64,000 nucleotides of DNA from Bradyrhizobium guangxiense (GTDB taxonomy: Bacteria; Pseudomonadota; Alphaproteobacteria; Rhizobiales; Xanthobacteraceae), in NCBI RefSeq assembly GCF_004114915.1, contig NZ_CP022220.1, forward strand, positions 806,001 to 870,000. The letters are read 5' to 3'. A model generated the notes under the pieces. It worked only from the letters and a program-made list of their open reading frames with translations. It was not told the DNA's origin and made no database searches. Every line of letters starts with the position of its first letter. Position 1 is the stretch's first letter. Shown in pieces: positions 8,630 to 18,600 of this stretch. Position numbers and translations under genes: made by a program.

Positions 8630-9087
8630 CGAAGTACTCCTCGCATCCCGCTGAAAGCCGCCGCCTAAGGTGCATAAACCAAGGCGCATCCGACGCTGCA
8701 CGTCGCGACCGACGCAATGTCACTAGGCGTCAAACCCACCAATCAAAATAGTATGGAATTTTGCAAGCGCTGGAACAGCGCAATTTTTTACTCGAATTGC
8801 ACAGCGAAGCACCGAATACTCTGATGTAAAGCATGGCAGGTCGGGGCTTGCATGACGGTAAGGAGAGCGGCCTCGGAAAGGCGACCGGACCGTAGCTCGC
8901 GGCCAAGTCTCTGACGGGAGGGGAGTGAAGGAGCGAGCCCGCCACCTGCGCTCGGCTTCACCTCGTCTGCGGCCATTGGCTTCCATGACCGAATGTGGAC
9001 GCTGCGGCGCGGCGTGTCGAGCGGCAAGCCAATGATTGGACTTCCACAACATTCGTCCAACTGCTGGCTCTTGCGAGACCAATGCTC
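8630..9087. promoter_or_regulatory. Promoter region of the 7.7-kb FAH gene
   Basis: A 458-bp gap without a credible gene. On the minus strand near 8745-8775 there is an AT-richer stretch with a TTCCAG / TACTAT pair about 16 bp apart, and TTCCA occurs twice in tandem. This could be the promoter, with IclR half-sites, of the FAH-family gene. The remaining frames here are shadows. Confidence 0.25.
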
Positions 9088-10023
9088 CTAAGTTGGCGGC
9101 TCGGCTAGGCCGCCCAGGCGCCGCGAAGCTGCTTGCGCGGCGGCGCGGAGCTTCTTTTGAAGTGCAGGTTCGCTATTGATGGACGAACCATGGACTGACC
9201 CAAAAAACGTGAGGGCCATTGGCACACGGCCGCGATGATCGAAAATCGGCGCTGCTGTGGTTTCCAATCCTAGTCTGATGACTGTGGGAAATACGGGGTC
9301 GAGCAGACCATTGCGTTGCTGCGATGGAACCGATGCTGAGAGACCGAACTCGCGAACCGCCGCACACATGCGCGTCACGTCCTGGCGCCGAATCTGCTGT
9401 TCGGGGTTCTCGCGATTCCACACGGCAAGCTCTTGCTTCACCAGCGGGGCAATTTCCCCTCCCTCGCGATAGGCCATGAGCACGCGCCCGGTTGCCGACC
9501 ATAAGAGCGGGAGCACGCGGCCTTCGTCGATCCGGAAATGATAGCCCAAGCGTCCGGATTGCCAACGCACCACCGTCGGACCAAATGAGCCCCAAACGGA
9601 GAGATGTCCGTCAAAGCCGGTCTCCTCACTGAAGGCGACGAGCGCATCCACGCCGATCCGAATGTGATCCAATTGACCGAGGGCAACCAATCCTAATTCG
9701 ACAACGGCTTGCCCCAAAGCGTAATGGCCTGATCTGACGTCCTGCTCCATAAAGCCCGCCGCGAGCAGGCTTGACAAATACCTATGAGCCCGGCTCGGGC
9801 TGAGTCCGCTGACGGTGGCAACATCCTTAAGCGGAAGCGGCCGGCGCTCCTTCGCGATCGCCTGTAGCATTGATAGACCAACGAGCATGGCACGGATGCC
9901 GTTGCCGGCCTCTTCCCCGTCCTCCCGTTCACGCAGCGGCATTCCCTTTGACCGGAGCCTGCCGCCAGCTGGAAGGCCCTTAGCTTTTTTCGGATCCGAG
10001 CGGAGGTTCTTTTTTCGGGCCAT
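9088..10023 (-). CDS. IclR-family transcriptional regulator
   Basis: A 311-residue regulator using the ATG at 10023; a TTG at 10092 or an ATG near 9942 (AAAGGG just before it) are alternatives, since the first 60 residues are low-complexity and charged. The N-terminal winged helix-turn-helix includes LKDVATVSGLSPSRAHRYLS, followed by the IclR effector domain (LWSATGRVLMAY, then the conserved G-L-x-x-T region GLETTAAPI). These proteins bind aromatic acids or their products and control adjacent catabolic operons. The nearest candidates are the gentisate operon and the two genes between. No partner gene overlaps it. Confidence 0.87.
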   Translation of the reverse strand: MARKKNLRSDPKKAKGLPAGGRLRSKGMPLREREDGEEAGNGIRAMLVGLSMLQAIAKERRPLPLKDVATVSGLSPSRAHRYLSSLLAAGFMEQDVRSGHYALGQAVVELGLVALGQLDHIRIGVDALVAFSEETGFDGHLSVWGSFGPTVVRWQSGRLGYHFRIDEGRVLPLLWSATGRVLMAYREGGEIAPLVKQELAVWNRENPEQQIRRQDVTRMCAAVREFGLSASVPSQQRNGLLDPVFPTVIRLGLETTAAPIFDHRGRVPMALTFFGSVHGSSINSEPALQKKLRAAAQAASRRLGGLAEPPT

Positions 10024-10404
10024 GTCTTTGATAGCGGTGGCTGCGCCGTGGTTCGGATCAAGATCGTTATTCGGTTCCGTGCCGTGCTTCAAGCGGCGGT
10101 CGGTTGAGACTTGGGGAGCGAGTGGCTAAAAGCCCGAGAGAAACTAACCGGCCGCTGGGCTGTTTCAAGCGCCAGGCACAACTGGGCAGCCTATCAAGAT
10201 TACTGCCGGCTGAATGGCCGTGTGAGAGCGCAAACTTTGGTAGCTCCTCTGCTGGAGTAGCCGATCTGGAAGCGCAAAAGAGCCGATGTCGCCCTGCGCG
10301 GTGGCAGGTTTTGCTAGGCTACGTCGGATCAACAAACCGGACCGATGATCGTGACAGCGACGATATCGCGGGCCGTGCCGAGCCTGGAAGGACACGAACC
10401 GACG
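10024..10404. other. Gap between IclR and NhaA genes
   Basis: About 380 bp between two minus-strand genes; the first 70 bp may belong to the IclR gene if the TTG start is used. It should contain the IclR promoter. No recognisable gene, repeat or terminator is visible. Confidence 0.35.
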
Positions 10405-11745
10405 TCACGAACGTCGCACGTAGAAGGCGCCCCAGCCAAGGCCGAGCGTCACGGCTATGGCCGAGCCCAACAACACGCCCAATTTTGCTGCCCTTAAAAA
10501 ACCTTCACTGGAGAAGGCCAGCATCGAGATGAAGATGGACATGGTGAAGCCGATGCCCGCTAGCAGTCCGACGAGAAAGACGCCGCCCCAAGAAACCCCG
10601 GGAGCAAGGCAGCAGAACCCCGATCGTACGGCGATCCAGGCCGCTCCGAAAATGCCAAGCGGCTTTCCCACTATCAAAGCAAGTGCGGTGCCCATCGTCA
10701 CCAGCAGGCCGGCAGCGGGTAGATCCGCGCCCTTTATGCTGACCCCCGAATTCGCCAGCGCAAACATTGGCATCACTCCGTAAGCTACCCACGGATGAAG
10801 TACCATCTGCACGCGCGACGCGGGCGGCAAAATCTCACGGTGAGCTATGCGAAGGTCGCGCAACGGCTGCTGCAACAAATGCAGATCTCCTGTTTTCATC
10901 GCATCGCCAGTTTTCAACTGTCCGAGCGCTTGCGACGCCACCTCCAGCGGAGGTTCTCGCATCGCTATGGGGCGAGCCGGAGTCATCAACCCGAGCACCA
11001 CTCCAGCAAGTGTTGGGTGGACCCCGGCAACGAACAATCCGACCCAAACCAACAAACCTGGCACCACATATGGCGATGCCGCACCGATCCCCATCCGCTG
11101 GAATCCCAAGACCCCGAGAACGCCAACGGCTGCGATAGCAAGGCCGCCTAATTGCAGAGTTTCGGTGTAAAAGACGGCGATGATCAAAATCGCAATGATG
11201 TCGTCGATGATCGCTAGAGCGAGTAGGAACACTCGCACATTGACCGGGATTCTTCGTCCAAGCAGGGCGAGGACGCCAACAGCAAAGGCGATGTCCGTCG
11301 CGGTCGGCACGGCCCAGCCGTGTCCCCGAGCAGCATCATTGTTGAGGCTTAGATAGATAAGCGCGGGAACGAGGACGCCACCGGCCGAAGCAATCAGCGG
11401 CAGAACGGCCTGGTCAAAGCGGCTCAGTGCGCCCTCATGAACCTCCCGCCGAATCTCCATGCCCACAACAAGGAAGAAGACGGTCATCAATGCGTCATTC
11501 ACCCAGAAATGCAGCGACTGGGAAAAGACGTACTCACCAAGGCCAATGGTGACAGGGAGAGTCCAAAAGAGGTGGTAACTCGGGGCCGCGGTCGAATTCG
11601 CCCAGATCAAGGCCGCGGCTGCTGCAACGAGAAGCACCGCGCCGCTTACTGCCTCAATATGCAGAAATCGGTTAAGTGTGTTCGCAGCCTGTTCTGCCAA
11701 TCGCTGAGCTGTCGGAAGATCGCCGAATTTAGGATCGTGGTTCAT
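10405..11745 (-). CDS. nhaA: Na+/H+ antiporter NhaA
   Basis: A 446-residue inner-membrane protein with about eleven to twelve hydrophobic segments. It exchanges cytoplasmic Na+ for external H+ to control pH and sodium. NhaA hallmarks are [20 protein letters not shown], the [13 protein letters not shown] segment and the paired acids in [15 protein letters not shown]. The start at [20 protein letters not shown] is preferred over the longer frame beginning at 11817, whose extra 24 residues look non-coding. It is longer than E. coli NhaA (388) because of an extended, charged loop around [16 protein letters not shown], common in alphaproteobacterial forms. It stands alone and has no obvious link to the aromatic clusters. 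Confidence 0.93.
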   Translation of the reverse strand: MNHDPKFGDLPTAQRLAEQAANTLNRFLHIEAVSGAVLLVAAAAALIWANSTAAPSYHLFWTLPVTIGLGEYVFSQSLHFWVNDALMTVFFLVVGMEIRREVHEGALSRFDQAVLPLIASAGGVLVPALIYLSLNNDAARGHGWAVPTATDIAFAVGVLALLGRRIPVNVRVFLLALAIIDDIIAILIIAVFYTETLQLGGLAIAAVGVLGVLGFQRMGIGAASPYVVPGLLVWVGLFVAGVHPTLAGVVLGLMTPARPIAMREPPLEVASQALGQLKTGDAMKTGDLHLLQQPLRDLRIAHREILPPASRVQMVLHPWVAYGVMPMFALANSGVSIKGADLPAAGLLVTMGTALALIVGKPLGIFGAAWIAVRSGFCCLAPGVSWGGVFLVGLLAGIGFTMSIFISMLAFSSEGFLRAAKLGVLLGSAIAVTLGLGWGAFYVRRS

Positions 11746-11911
11746 AGGCGCAGATCGTCCGCGTGGCGGCCCGACCATCGCGTTACCTGACGCCGCCCCA
11801 ATGCAGCGAACACCCATGCGTCCCTATACAGGGTAATGGTGGCAATTCAACGTCGGGACGAGACCCTGGAACAAGGGCCAGCGGCAGATGGCTGTAAACT
11901 GCCGAGGGTCT

Positions 11912-12559
11912 TCATTTTGACTGTGCTCTAGATGCCTTGGCTGGCTCAGTGGCGCGCGACAATTCGCCGGCCAATTTTCGATAGGCTTCCATAGCCGTCA
12001 GCTTCAGGTCGCGCGAGAGTCGAATGGCAGATAGCAGGCAGAATTGGCGATGATTGCTCTGTGCCGGCTCCGGCAAACGGAAACGATCAACAAAATCGAC
12101 CAAGTGTAGGTTGATGGCCGCTATCTCTCCTTCAACGAGCTCGATTTGCCGGTTGAGCACGGCCACAGCTTCACTGGGCGGAAGCAACCGCAATGCCGCC
12201 ATCTTTACGCTGAACTCGTCCCGGACAGGCACATGGGTCGGACCTTTTCTCGCCCACTCCTTGAGAGCTTCGAGGCCGCGCTCCGTAACCTCGTAGACCT
12301 TCTTGTCCGGTTTGCTTTCCTGCGCAATGTCCTCGAACGTGACATAGCCGTGTTCCGCTAGCAGCTGCAGCGTCGGATAGACTTGGCTGTGCTTGGCCTC
12401 CCACATGTAATTGCGCGGGGGGCCCATCAATTGAGTCAGCTCATAACCGGTATGAGGATGGTGGGCCAAGCTCGTCAGAATGACATAACCAAGCGTCGGA
12501 ATTGCTGGAGGAGTTGCCGCAGGGGCCTTCCGTTTTACGGTCGTCTTCTTCTTCGCCAT
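11912..12559 (-). CDS. PadR-family transcriptional regulator
   Basis: A 215-residue PadR regulator (start MAKKKTTVKRK; the TTG four codons earlier is less likely). Residues of about 20-100 form the winged helix, with GYVILTSLAHHPHTGYEL, the Tyr-Pro-Thr-Leu recognition segment SQVYPTLQLLAEHGYV and the PDKKVYEVTERGLEAL hairpin. The C-terminal part is the helical Vir_act_alpha_C-type dimer domain. PadR proteins repress phenolic-acid genes and bind ATGT-N8-ACAT. Two such elements lie 104-162 bp upstream in the divergent spacer, so it likely controls itself and the operon at 13-20.5 kb. A decayed copy lies at 34.4-34.7 kb. Confidence 0.9.
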   Translation of the reverse strand: MAKKKTTVKRKAPAATPPAIPTLGYVILTSLAHHPHTGYELTQLMGPPRNYMWEAKHSQVYPTLQLLAEHGYVTFEDIAQESKPDKKVYEVTERGLEALKEWARKGPTHVPVRDEFSVKMAALRLLPPSEAVAVLNRQIELVEGEIAAINLHLVDFVDRFRLPEPAQSNHRQFCLLSAIRLSRDLKLTAMEAYRKLAGELSRATEPAKASRAQSK

Positions 12560-12662
12560 CGCTAGTTCCAAGCTCGCCTAATCTCCAAGCACAATCACGC
12601 TCTTACGGAGCATTCAGTGACCTTGCCCTGACCCTGCATAGTCTGGAGGGCGAGCTTTTACC

Positions 12663-12723
12663 ATCGGCAACATTTGACATATGCACATTCGCCTGTTACT
12701 CACATATGTAATATATGACATAT
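12663..12723. promoter_or_regulatory. Paired PadR-type operators, promoter A
   Basis: The proximal element is ATATGT-AATATATG-ACATAT (12704-12723), directly followed by GGAGGA. A distal partner with a degenerate left half ends in TTGACATAT (12663-12682), 41 bp upstream. The half-site geometry, six bases either side of an eight-base spacer, matches the PadR family. The arrangement recurs at 20.8, 34.7 and 37.3 kb. TTGACA within the distal copy could also serve as a -35 box, so bound repressor would block both promoter and ribosome-site region. Lies between padR and the monooxygenase operon. Confidence 0.65.
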
Positions 12724-12734
12724 GGAGGAAATCG

Positions 12735-12947
12735 ATGCTTCCCGGCGTCGAATGCCCACTAAGCCCCGTTGCGCAGCCGGCGTTCGGGTTATTGCGAGGG
12801 CCTCTGAAGAATGAGTGGCATGCCCGCAGAGGGACGTTCCGGAGAGCAGCGCGCCCGGCCAATTCTCAAAAATGCAGGGCAGGGGCATGCCTCTTGGAAA
12901 GCCTCGGTCGCTGCCGAAACACCACCTCTAGCGCCGCAGCCCATTGA
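12735..12947 (+). CDS. Possible 70-codon leader ORF (doubtful)
   Basis: An ATG at 12735 follows a strong GGAGGA site by five bases, immediately downstream of operator A, and opens a 70-codon frame that ends 46 bp before the monooxygenase start. Its composition (many Arg, Cys, Ala, no recognisable fold) looks like non-coding sequence. It may be a leader peptide, or the surviving 5' end of a deleted gene whose translation signals remain. The region 12560-12993 otherwise holds only the divergent promoter. Confidence 0.15.
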   Translation: MLPGVECPLSPVAQPAFGLLRGPLKNEWHARRGTFRRAARPANSQKCRAGACLLESLGRCRNTTSSAAAH

Positions 12948-12993
12948 CCGGTGCGGCCAGACGGTCTCCGGCGAGCAGTTCAATTCAGGAGGA

Positions 12994-14682
12994 ATGTCCG
13001 TGGAAACGATCGATACGCCCGTCTTGATAGTCGGCGGAGGGCCGGTCGGCTTGTCGCTTGCAATCGATCTCGGTTGGCGCGGTGTCGAAGCGCTGCTCAT
13101 AGAGCAGGAGCGGCCGACGGCCCGGATGGTTCATCCTCGCATGGACAATGTCGGCATTCGCACTATGGAATTCTGCCGACGCTGGGGAATTGTCGAGGCC
13201 ATCGAAATGGCCGGGTTTCCTCGCGATCTGCCGGTCAGCATCGTCTATGCGACGGGGGTCCTCGGCCACGAACTGGCGCGCGATGTCTACCCTGATAAAG
13301 CGCACGCGGTCCCGCCACCGTTTAGCCCGCAAAAGCACGAGCTATGCCCTCAAAATTTTTTCGACCCCGTACTCCAGAACGCAGCTTCGAGCTACTCGAC
13401 CAACCAGTTGCTGTATCAGCACCGCCTAGAGGAATTCGAGGACAAGGGCGACCACGTCATCGCTCACGTGCGCCCGCTGCTTGGTGGCGAACCACTATGC
13501 GTGCGTGCGCAGTACCTTGCCGCCTGCGATGGGGCAAGCAGCACAGTCGCACAGCGACTCTCGCTTGGTCCGACAAACAGCAAGGTATTGAGTTGTAGCA
13601 CGAACATCTTCGTTCGGTGTCCGGCTCTGGCGCAGAAGACGCTCGCCCAACGGGCGTATCGGTACGTGTTAGTCGGGCCTGAGGGGGTTTGGGGAAGCTT
13701 CGTCAATATAGACGGGCGCGATACCTGGCGGCTTCAACTGCTCGGCGACGAGACCTGGCCCAATTGGAGCGAGGCGCAGATCAACACTTTTGTGCGACGA
13801 GGAATCGGAGCCGATGTTGACTACGAGGTGCTCTCTTGGTTGCCGTGGTCCCGTCGTGAGATCACTGCGCCGAAGTTCAGCTCCGGGCGCTGCTTCCTCG
13901 TCGGCGATTCGGCCCATCAGCTCTCTCCGACCGGCGGATACGGCATGAATACGGGCATTGCCGAGGCGGTTGATCTGTCATGGAAGATCGCAGCTGTGTT
14001 GGAGGGGTGGGGCGGCCCCACACTCCTGGAAAGCTACGACACAGAGCGGCGCCCGATCGCCATGCGCAACGTGTCGCAGGCGTCCGCGAACCTAGCCGCG
14101 ATGCGCTCGGTTCCTCCAGAGCCGATGCTGCTCGACCAAGGCCCTGCGGGCGAGACGGCGCGGCGCGCAACAGGAGCCTATACCCAGCAGGCCATGCAGC
14201 GGGAATGGAGGTCGTTCGGAATTCATCTTGGGGCGGTCTATCGCAATTCGCCGATCGTCGTCGCTGAATCGTTCGAACGAGCCGAGCCCGATGTCGCGAA
14301 CTTCGTGCAAGTAGCCGAGGCCGGCGGCCGCGCACCTCATGTTTGGCTCTCGCCGGGCCACTCCACGTTAGACTTATTCGGTCGTGGGTTCGTGCTGCTG
14401 GAGTTCGCATCGGAGGTGGGTGCTGCTGTGGGCGGTCTGACCCGTGCGGCGCACGCGGTTGGGCTGCCAATCCGTCATCAGCTCATCCCGGAGCCAAACA
14501 CCATCGCCGTCTACGGGCGCCGCTACGCTTTGGTCCGCCCGGACGGACACATCAGCTGGATTGGGGACGCTATTCCTGAAGAGCCGGCGCGGCTCATTGA
14601 TCGCATCCGCGGCGCGGGCGGCGTGCAGGGCACGTCGGCATTAAGAACGCTTCCCTTGAGCATGGGCAGCGTGGCCTCATGA
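12994..14682 (+). CDS. FAD-dependent aromatic monooxygenase (MhpA/PheA-like)
   Basis: A 562-residue group A flavoprotein hydroxylase. The ATG at 12994 has CAGGAGGA four bases upstream; the 61 extra residues of the longer frame have no family similarity. FAD motifs: VGGGPVG at residues 13-19, and LVGDSAHQLSPTGGYGMNTG with Asp near 307. The C-terminal 150 residues resemble the thioredoxin-like domain of phenol hydroxylases and MhpA (IAVYGRRYALVRPDGHISW). It would use NAD(P)H and O2 to hydroxylate a phenolic ring before ring cleavage. It is first in an operon, overlapping the SDR gene by four bases, under the PadR-type promoter. Substrate unknown. Confidence 0.87.
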   Translation: MSVETIDTPVLIVGGGPVGLSLAIDLGWRGVEALLIEQERPTARMVHPRMDNVGIRTMEFCRRWGIVEAIEMAGFPRDLPVSIVYATGVLGHELARDVYPDKAHAVPPPFSPQKHELCPQNFFDPVLQNAASSYSTNQLLYQHRLEEFEDKGDHVIAHVRPLLGGEPLCVRAQYLAACDGASSTVAQRLSLGPTNSKVLSCSTNIFVRCPALAQKTLAQRAYRYVLVGPEGVWGSFVNIDGRDTWRLQLLGDETWPNWSEAQINTFVRRGIGADVDYEVLSWLPWSRREITAPKFSSGRCFLVGDSAHQLSPTGGYGMNTGIAEAVDLSWKIAAVLEGWGGPTLLESYDTERRPIAMRNVSQASANLAAMRSVPPEPMLLDQGPAGETARRATGAYTQQAMQREWRSFGIHLGAVYRNSPIVVAESFERAEPDVANFVQVAEAGGRAPHVWLSPGHSTLDLFGRGFVLLEFASEVGAAVGGLTRAAHAVGLPIRHQLIPEPNTIAVYGRRYALVRPDGHISWIGDAIPEEPARLIDRIRGAGGVQGTSALRTLPLSMGSVAS

Positions 14683-15560
14683 GTCTGACCGGCAAAACCC
14701 TGTTCATTACCGGCGCAAGCCGAGGCATTGGGCTCGCCATTGCGCTGCGAGCCGCGCAAGACGGCGCCAACGTTGCAATTGCAGCCAAGACTGTCGAGGC
14801 GCACCGGCATCTTCCCGGCACGATCTATTCTGCCGCCGAAGCCATCGAGCGAGCTGGGGGCAGGGCGTTGCCGCTGGCCGTCGACGTCCGTGATGAATCC
14901 TCCGTCGAGGCCGGCGTTGCCCAAGCGGCAAAGACGTTCGGCGGCATCGACATTTGCATCAATAATGCATCAGCGATCCATCTGGCCGGCACCCTACAAA
15001 CGGATATCCGGCGCTTCGACTTGATGGCTCAAGTCAACGCACGCGGGACCTTCATCACTACCAAGGCATGCCTTCCGCACCTGATGAAGGCAGCTAATCC
15101 GCATGTCTTGATGATATCTCCGCCGCTTGACATGACGCCCAAGTGGTTCGCGCCGCACACCGCCTACACCATGGCGAAGTTCGGCATGAGCATGTGCGTG
15201 CTCGGCATGAGCGCGGAATTTGCCGATCGCGGTATTGCTGTCAATGCTCTCTGGCCCCGAACCGCCATTGCGACGGCTGCCATCCAATTTGCATTGCTCG
15301 GAGAGAACGGAATGCGTCATTGCCGCAAGCCGGAGAGCATGGCCGACGCAGCCCATGCCATCCTCTCAAAGCCTGCGCGCGCCTTCACGGGCAACTTTCT
15401 GATTGACGACACGGTGCTCTATGACGAGGGGGTGCGCGAGTTTACGCATTATAGCGTGGATCCGGCGCTGCCTTTGATGGGAGACATGTTCGTTCCGGGC
15501 GACTTGCCGGCCCCACCCGGCGTGCAGATCAGCTCCGCTATCGATACCGCACGGAGCTAA
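14679..15560 (+). CDS. SDR-family oxidoreductase (HSDL2-like)
   Basis: A 293-residue short-chain dehydrogenase whose ATG overlaps the monooxygenase stop (ATGA), indicating translational coupling. The cofactor motif TGASRGIG is at residues 10-17; the catalytic pair is Tyr163 and Lys167 (YTMAK), preceded by SPPLDM instead of the usual Ser-Ala-Ala stretch. The pattern, including the AIATAA and HCRKPESMADAA segments, is that of the HSDL2-like subgroup, often annotated as oxidoreductases of CoA- or fatty-type substrates. Substrate unknown; presumably an alcohol or ketone intermediate of the same pathway. Confidence 0.85.
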   Translation: MSLTGKTLFITGASRGIGLAIALRAAQDGANVAIAAKTVEAHRHLPGTIYSAAEAIERAGGRALPLAVDVRDESSVEAGVAQAAKTFGGIDICINNASAIHLAGTLQTDIRRFDLMAQVNARGTFITTKACLPHLMKAANPHVLMISPPLDMTPKWFAPHTAYTMAKFGMSMCVLGMSAEFADRGIAVNALWPRTAIATAAIQFALLGENGMRHCRKPESMADAAHAILSKPARAFTGNFLIDDTVLYDEGVREFTHYSVDPALPLMGDMFVPGDLPAPPGVQISSAIDTARS

Positions 15561-15611
15561 TGCCGGCGTGCCGGAAAGTCTTTTGCGCCAGCGCATCCAA
15601 TGGAGTTGCGA

Positions 15612-18600
15612 ATGAGTAATTCCTCTATCTCGCTCGATGATCGTTATTCCAAGCGCGGCGGAACAGTTCTCCTCGGCGGAGTGCAGGCGCTCGTCCGCCT
15701 GATGCTATTACAGGCCGAGCGAGATCGGATGAATGGCTTGTCGAGCGCGGGTTTCGTCAGCGGTTATCGGGGTTCACCCCTTGGTACGCTCGATGCCGCG
15801 TTTGCCTCTGCGAAGCGGCTAACGAGCGACCAAAAGATTGTGGTGCAGCCGGCGGTCAATGAAGAACTCGCGGCCACCGCCGTGGCCGGTACGCAGCAGA
15901 TCCATCAATCACCCGGCGCCCGGGTCGATGGTGTTTTTGCGTTGTGGTACGGCAAGGGCCCTGGACTGGATCGCGCGGCGGACGCGATTAGGCACGGCAA
16001 CTCGCAAGGTTCTTCGCCGAACGGCGGGGGGGTCGTCGCCGTGGGTGACGATCATCTGGCAAAATCCTCAACGGTCGCCTGCTACAGCGACGAGACTGTC
16101 GCCAGTCTCCTCCTCCCGCTGCTCTACCCGGCTGATCCCGGCGAGATCGTCAGCTATGGACTCCACGGCTTTGCCATGTCGCGGCTGACGGGATCTTGGG
16201 TTGCGCTAAAAGTGCTGACGGAAGTGGCCGACAGTACACGCACCGTGCCGGCCGCAGAATTAGGTAATTTGCCCGTTCGGCCCGACGTCACTGTGCCGGA
16301 CATTGGCCTGCATAACCGCTGGCCTGACTTGCCGCTCGATCAGGAACGGCGGCAGCATGAATTCCGTTTGCCGGCTGCGCTTGCTTATGTCCGGGCAAAC
16401 GGTCTCGATCGCGTCGCGGTGAGGCCTAAGGACGCGCGGGTCGGTTTCGTCGCGGCCGGCAAATCTTGGAATGATTTGCGCGAAGCACTCGACCTGCTGG
16501 GCCTTCACGATTCACGGCTGATCGAGCTCGGGCTGGCTCTCTACAAGCCGGCGATGATCTGGCCGCTAGAGCCTCAGGGCCTCACAGCCTTTGCCGAAGG
16601 CCTGCAGGAGCTCGTCATCGTGGAGGAGAAGGCGCCGCTGATCGAGCGCCAAGTAAAGTCTATACTCTACGGCCGGTCACAGGCTCCCTCGGTTTGGGGC
16701 AAATGTGGACCGGAGCAACACCCGATGTTTTCTGCAACGGGCGATCTAACGCCCGAGCAGATTGCTGTCCAGATCGCGGCGGTCATCGCAAGGATATCCG
16801 GTGATCAGGTCGTAGCAGCACGAGGCGAACGCTTGCGCCGGCACACGAACCAACGCGGATTTGCAGATGTGCCCGCATCCCGGCGTCCATTCTTCTGTTC
16901 CGGGTGTCCGCATAACCGGTCGACAGCCGTGCCAGATGGCAGTCGAGCTCTCGCTGGGATTGGCTGCCACGGTTTAGCCGCGCGCAATCGCCCTGACACG
17001 TTCAGCTATTCCCAGATGGGCGGCGAGGGAATCCACTGGCTCGGCCTCGCTCCGTTCACCGACGAATCGCATGTGTTTTCGAATATGGGCGATGGCACGT
17101 ATTTCCATTCAGGCCTGCTCGCAATCCGCCAGGCGGTCTCTGCTAAGCTGAACATCACCTACAAGCTGCTCTACAACAGTGCTGTCGCGATGACAGGCGG
17201 TCAAGCAGTCGATGGCGACCTTTCCCTCGAGCGGCTTCTGCGCCAGCTCCGGGCCGAGGGCGTCAGCACAATAATTTTGGTCACCGATGATCTGGCGTCC
17301 TATCGTGAGCATGCCGAGGTCCACTCCCTGGCGGGAGAGGTGGTGGATCGCGACGAACTTGATGCCGTACAGCTCAAATTGCGAGCCCAACCGGGTGTAA
17401 GCATCATCGTATATGACCAGATGTGTGCTACCGAGCGCCGGCGGAAACGCAAACGTGGCCAACTGAAGGAAACCAGCCGCCGCGTCTTCATCAATCAGCT
17501 GGTCTGCGAAGGCTGCGGCGATTGCTCGATCAAGTCAAACTGCCTATCCGTGGAGCCGGTCGACACTCCACTAGGTACGAAGCGAAGAATCAATCAATCG
17601 AGCTGCAACACCGATCTCAGTTGCATTCGAGGCTTCTGTCCCAGTTTCGTAACTGTCGAGGGTGCCCGTGTGAACCGCGGGCCAAAACCGCAGCTTACGA
17701 TCGACCAACCATTGCTGCCCCTGGTGAGCGCTGCGCCGCCGCAACACAGCCGCATTCTTCTTGCCGGCGTAGGTGGGACCGGAATCGTGACGACGAGCGC
17801 GGTGCTGGCAATGGCCGGACACCTGGCAGGTCGAGGGGCCGCGGTGCTGGACCAGATCGGAATGGCTCAGAAGGGCGGGGCGGTTACAAGTCACGTTCAT
17901 CTTGGCGGCCCCATTCATGCTTTGCGGATTCCAGCGGAGCACTGTGACCTTCTCCTGGCTTGCGACCAGATCGTCGGCAATGCATCGGACGTGATGGCAT
18001 CTCTCAACCGAGGGCGGAGCCGCGTCCTCGCCAATGCTGACGTGTCCATCACTGGAGATTTCGTCACTAATCGTCAGGCCGTCGTGAATTCGAGTTTGCT
18101 GACGAGACGGCTGAGCACACAAGTTGAACCGGAACATTTCGCGGTGTTTCCCTTCACGGCTTTGGCACAATCTTTGTTCGGCGATTCGATCGCCGCCAAT
18201 TTCATGATGATCGGGTGCGCTTATCAGAAAGGCTGGCTTGGCCTTAACCTTGAGGACCTCCACCAGGCGATCGAACTCAATGGCGCCGCCAAGGAGGCAA
18301 ATCTCGCTGCGCTTGAGTGGGGGCGTCGGTTAGCTTCCGACCCTCAATTCGTCTTTGTTGCAGCAGGCCTGGCCGAAAAGACTGAGCAGCGCACCCCTGA
18401 GGCGGAGATCCAAGATCTTACGACATTTCTTCGCAACTATCAGAGCAATGACTACAGCCAGCGTTTCCTTGATGTCATCAACCACATCCGTGAGGCGGAG
18501 ACTAAGGTTCATACTGGCCATTCGCTAACGCTGGCTGCTGCGCGATCCCTGTTCAAGCTGATGGCCTACAAGGATGAGTACGAGGTTGCCAGACTCTATA

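Noticed and set aside
8764..8790. Apparent hairpin GCGCT-GGAAC-AGCGC followed by a T-run as a terminator
   Set aside because: The stem is only five base pairs and no plus-strand gene ends upstream; the T-run is better seen as AT-rich promoter sequence of the minus-strand gene.
10104..10532. A 142-codon plus-strand frame in the IclR-NhaA gap
   Set aside because: Arg/Pro/Ser-rich with no recognisable fold, and it runs into the antisense of nhaA.
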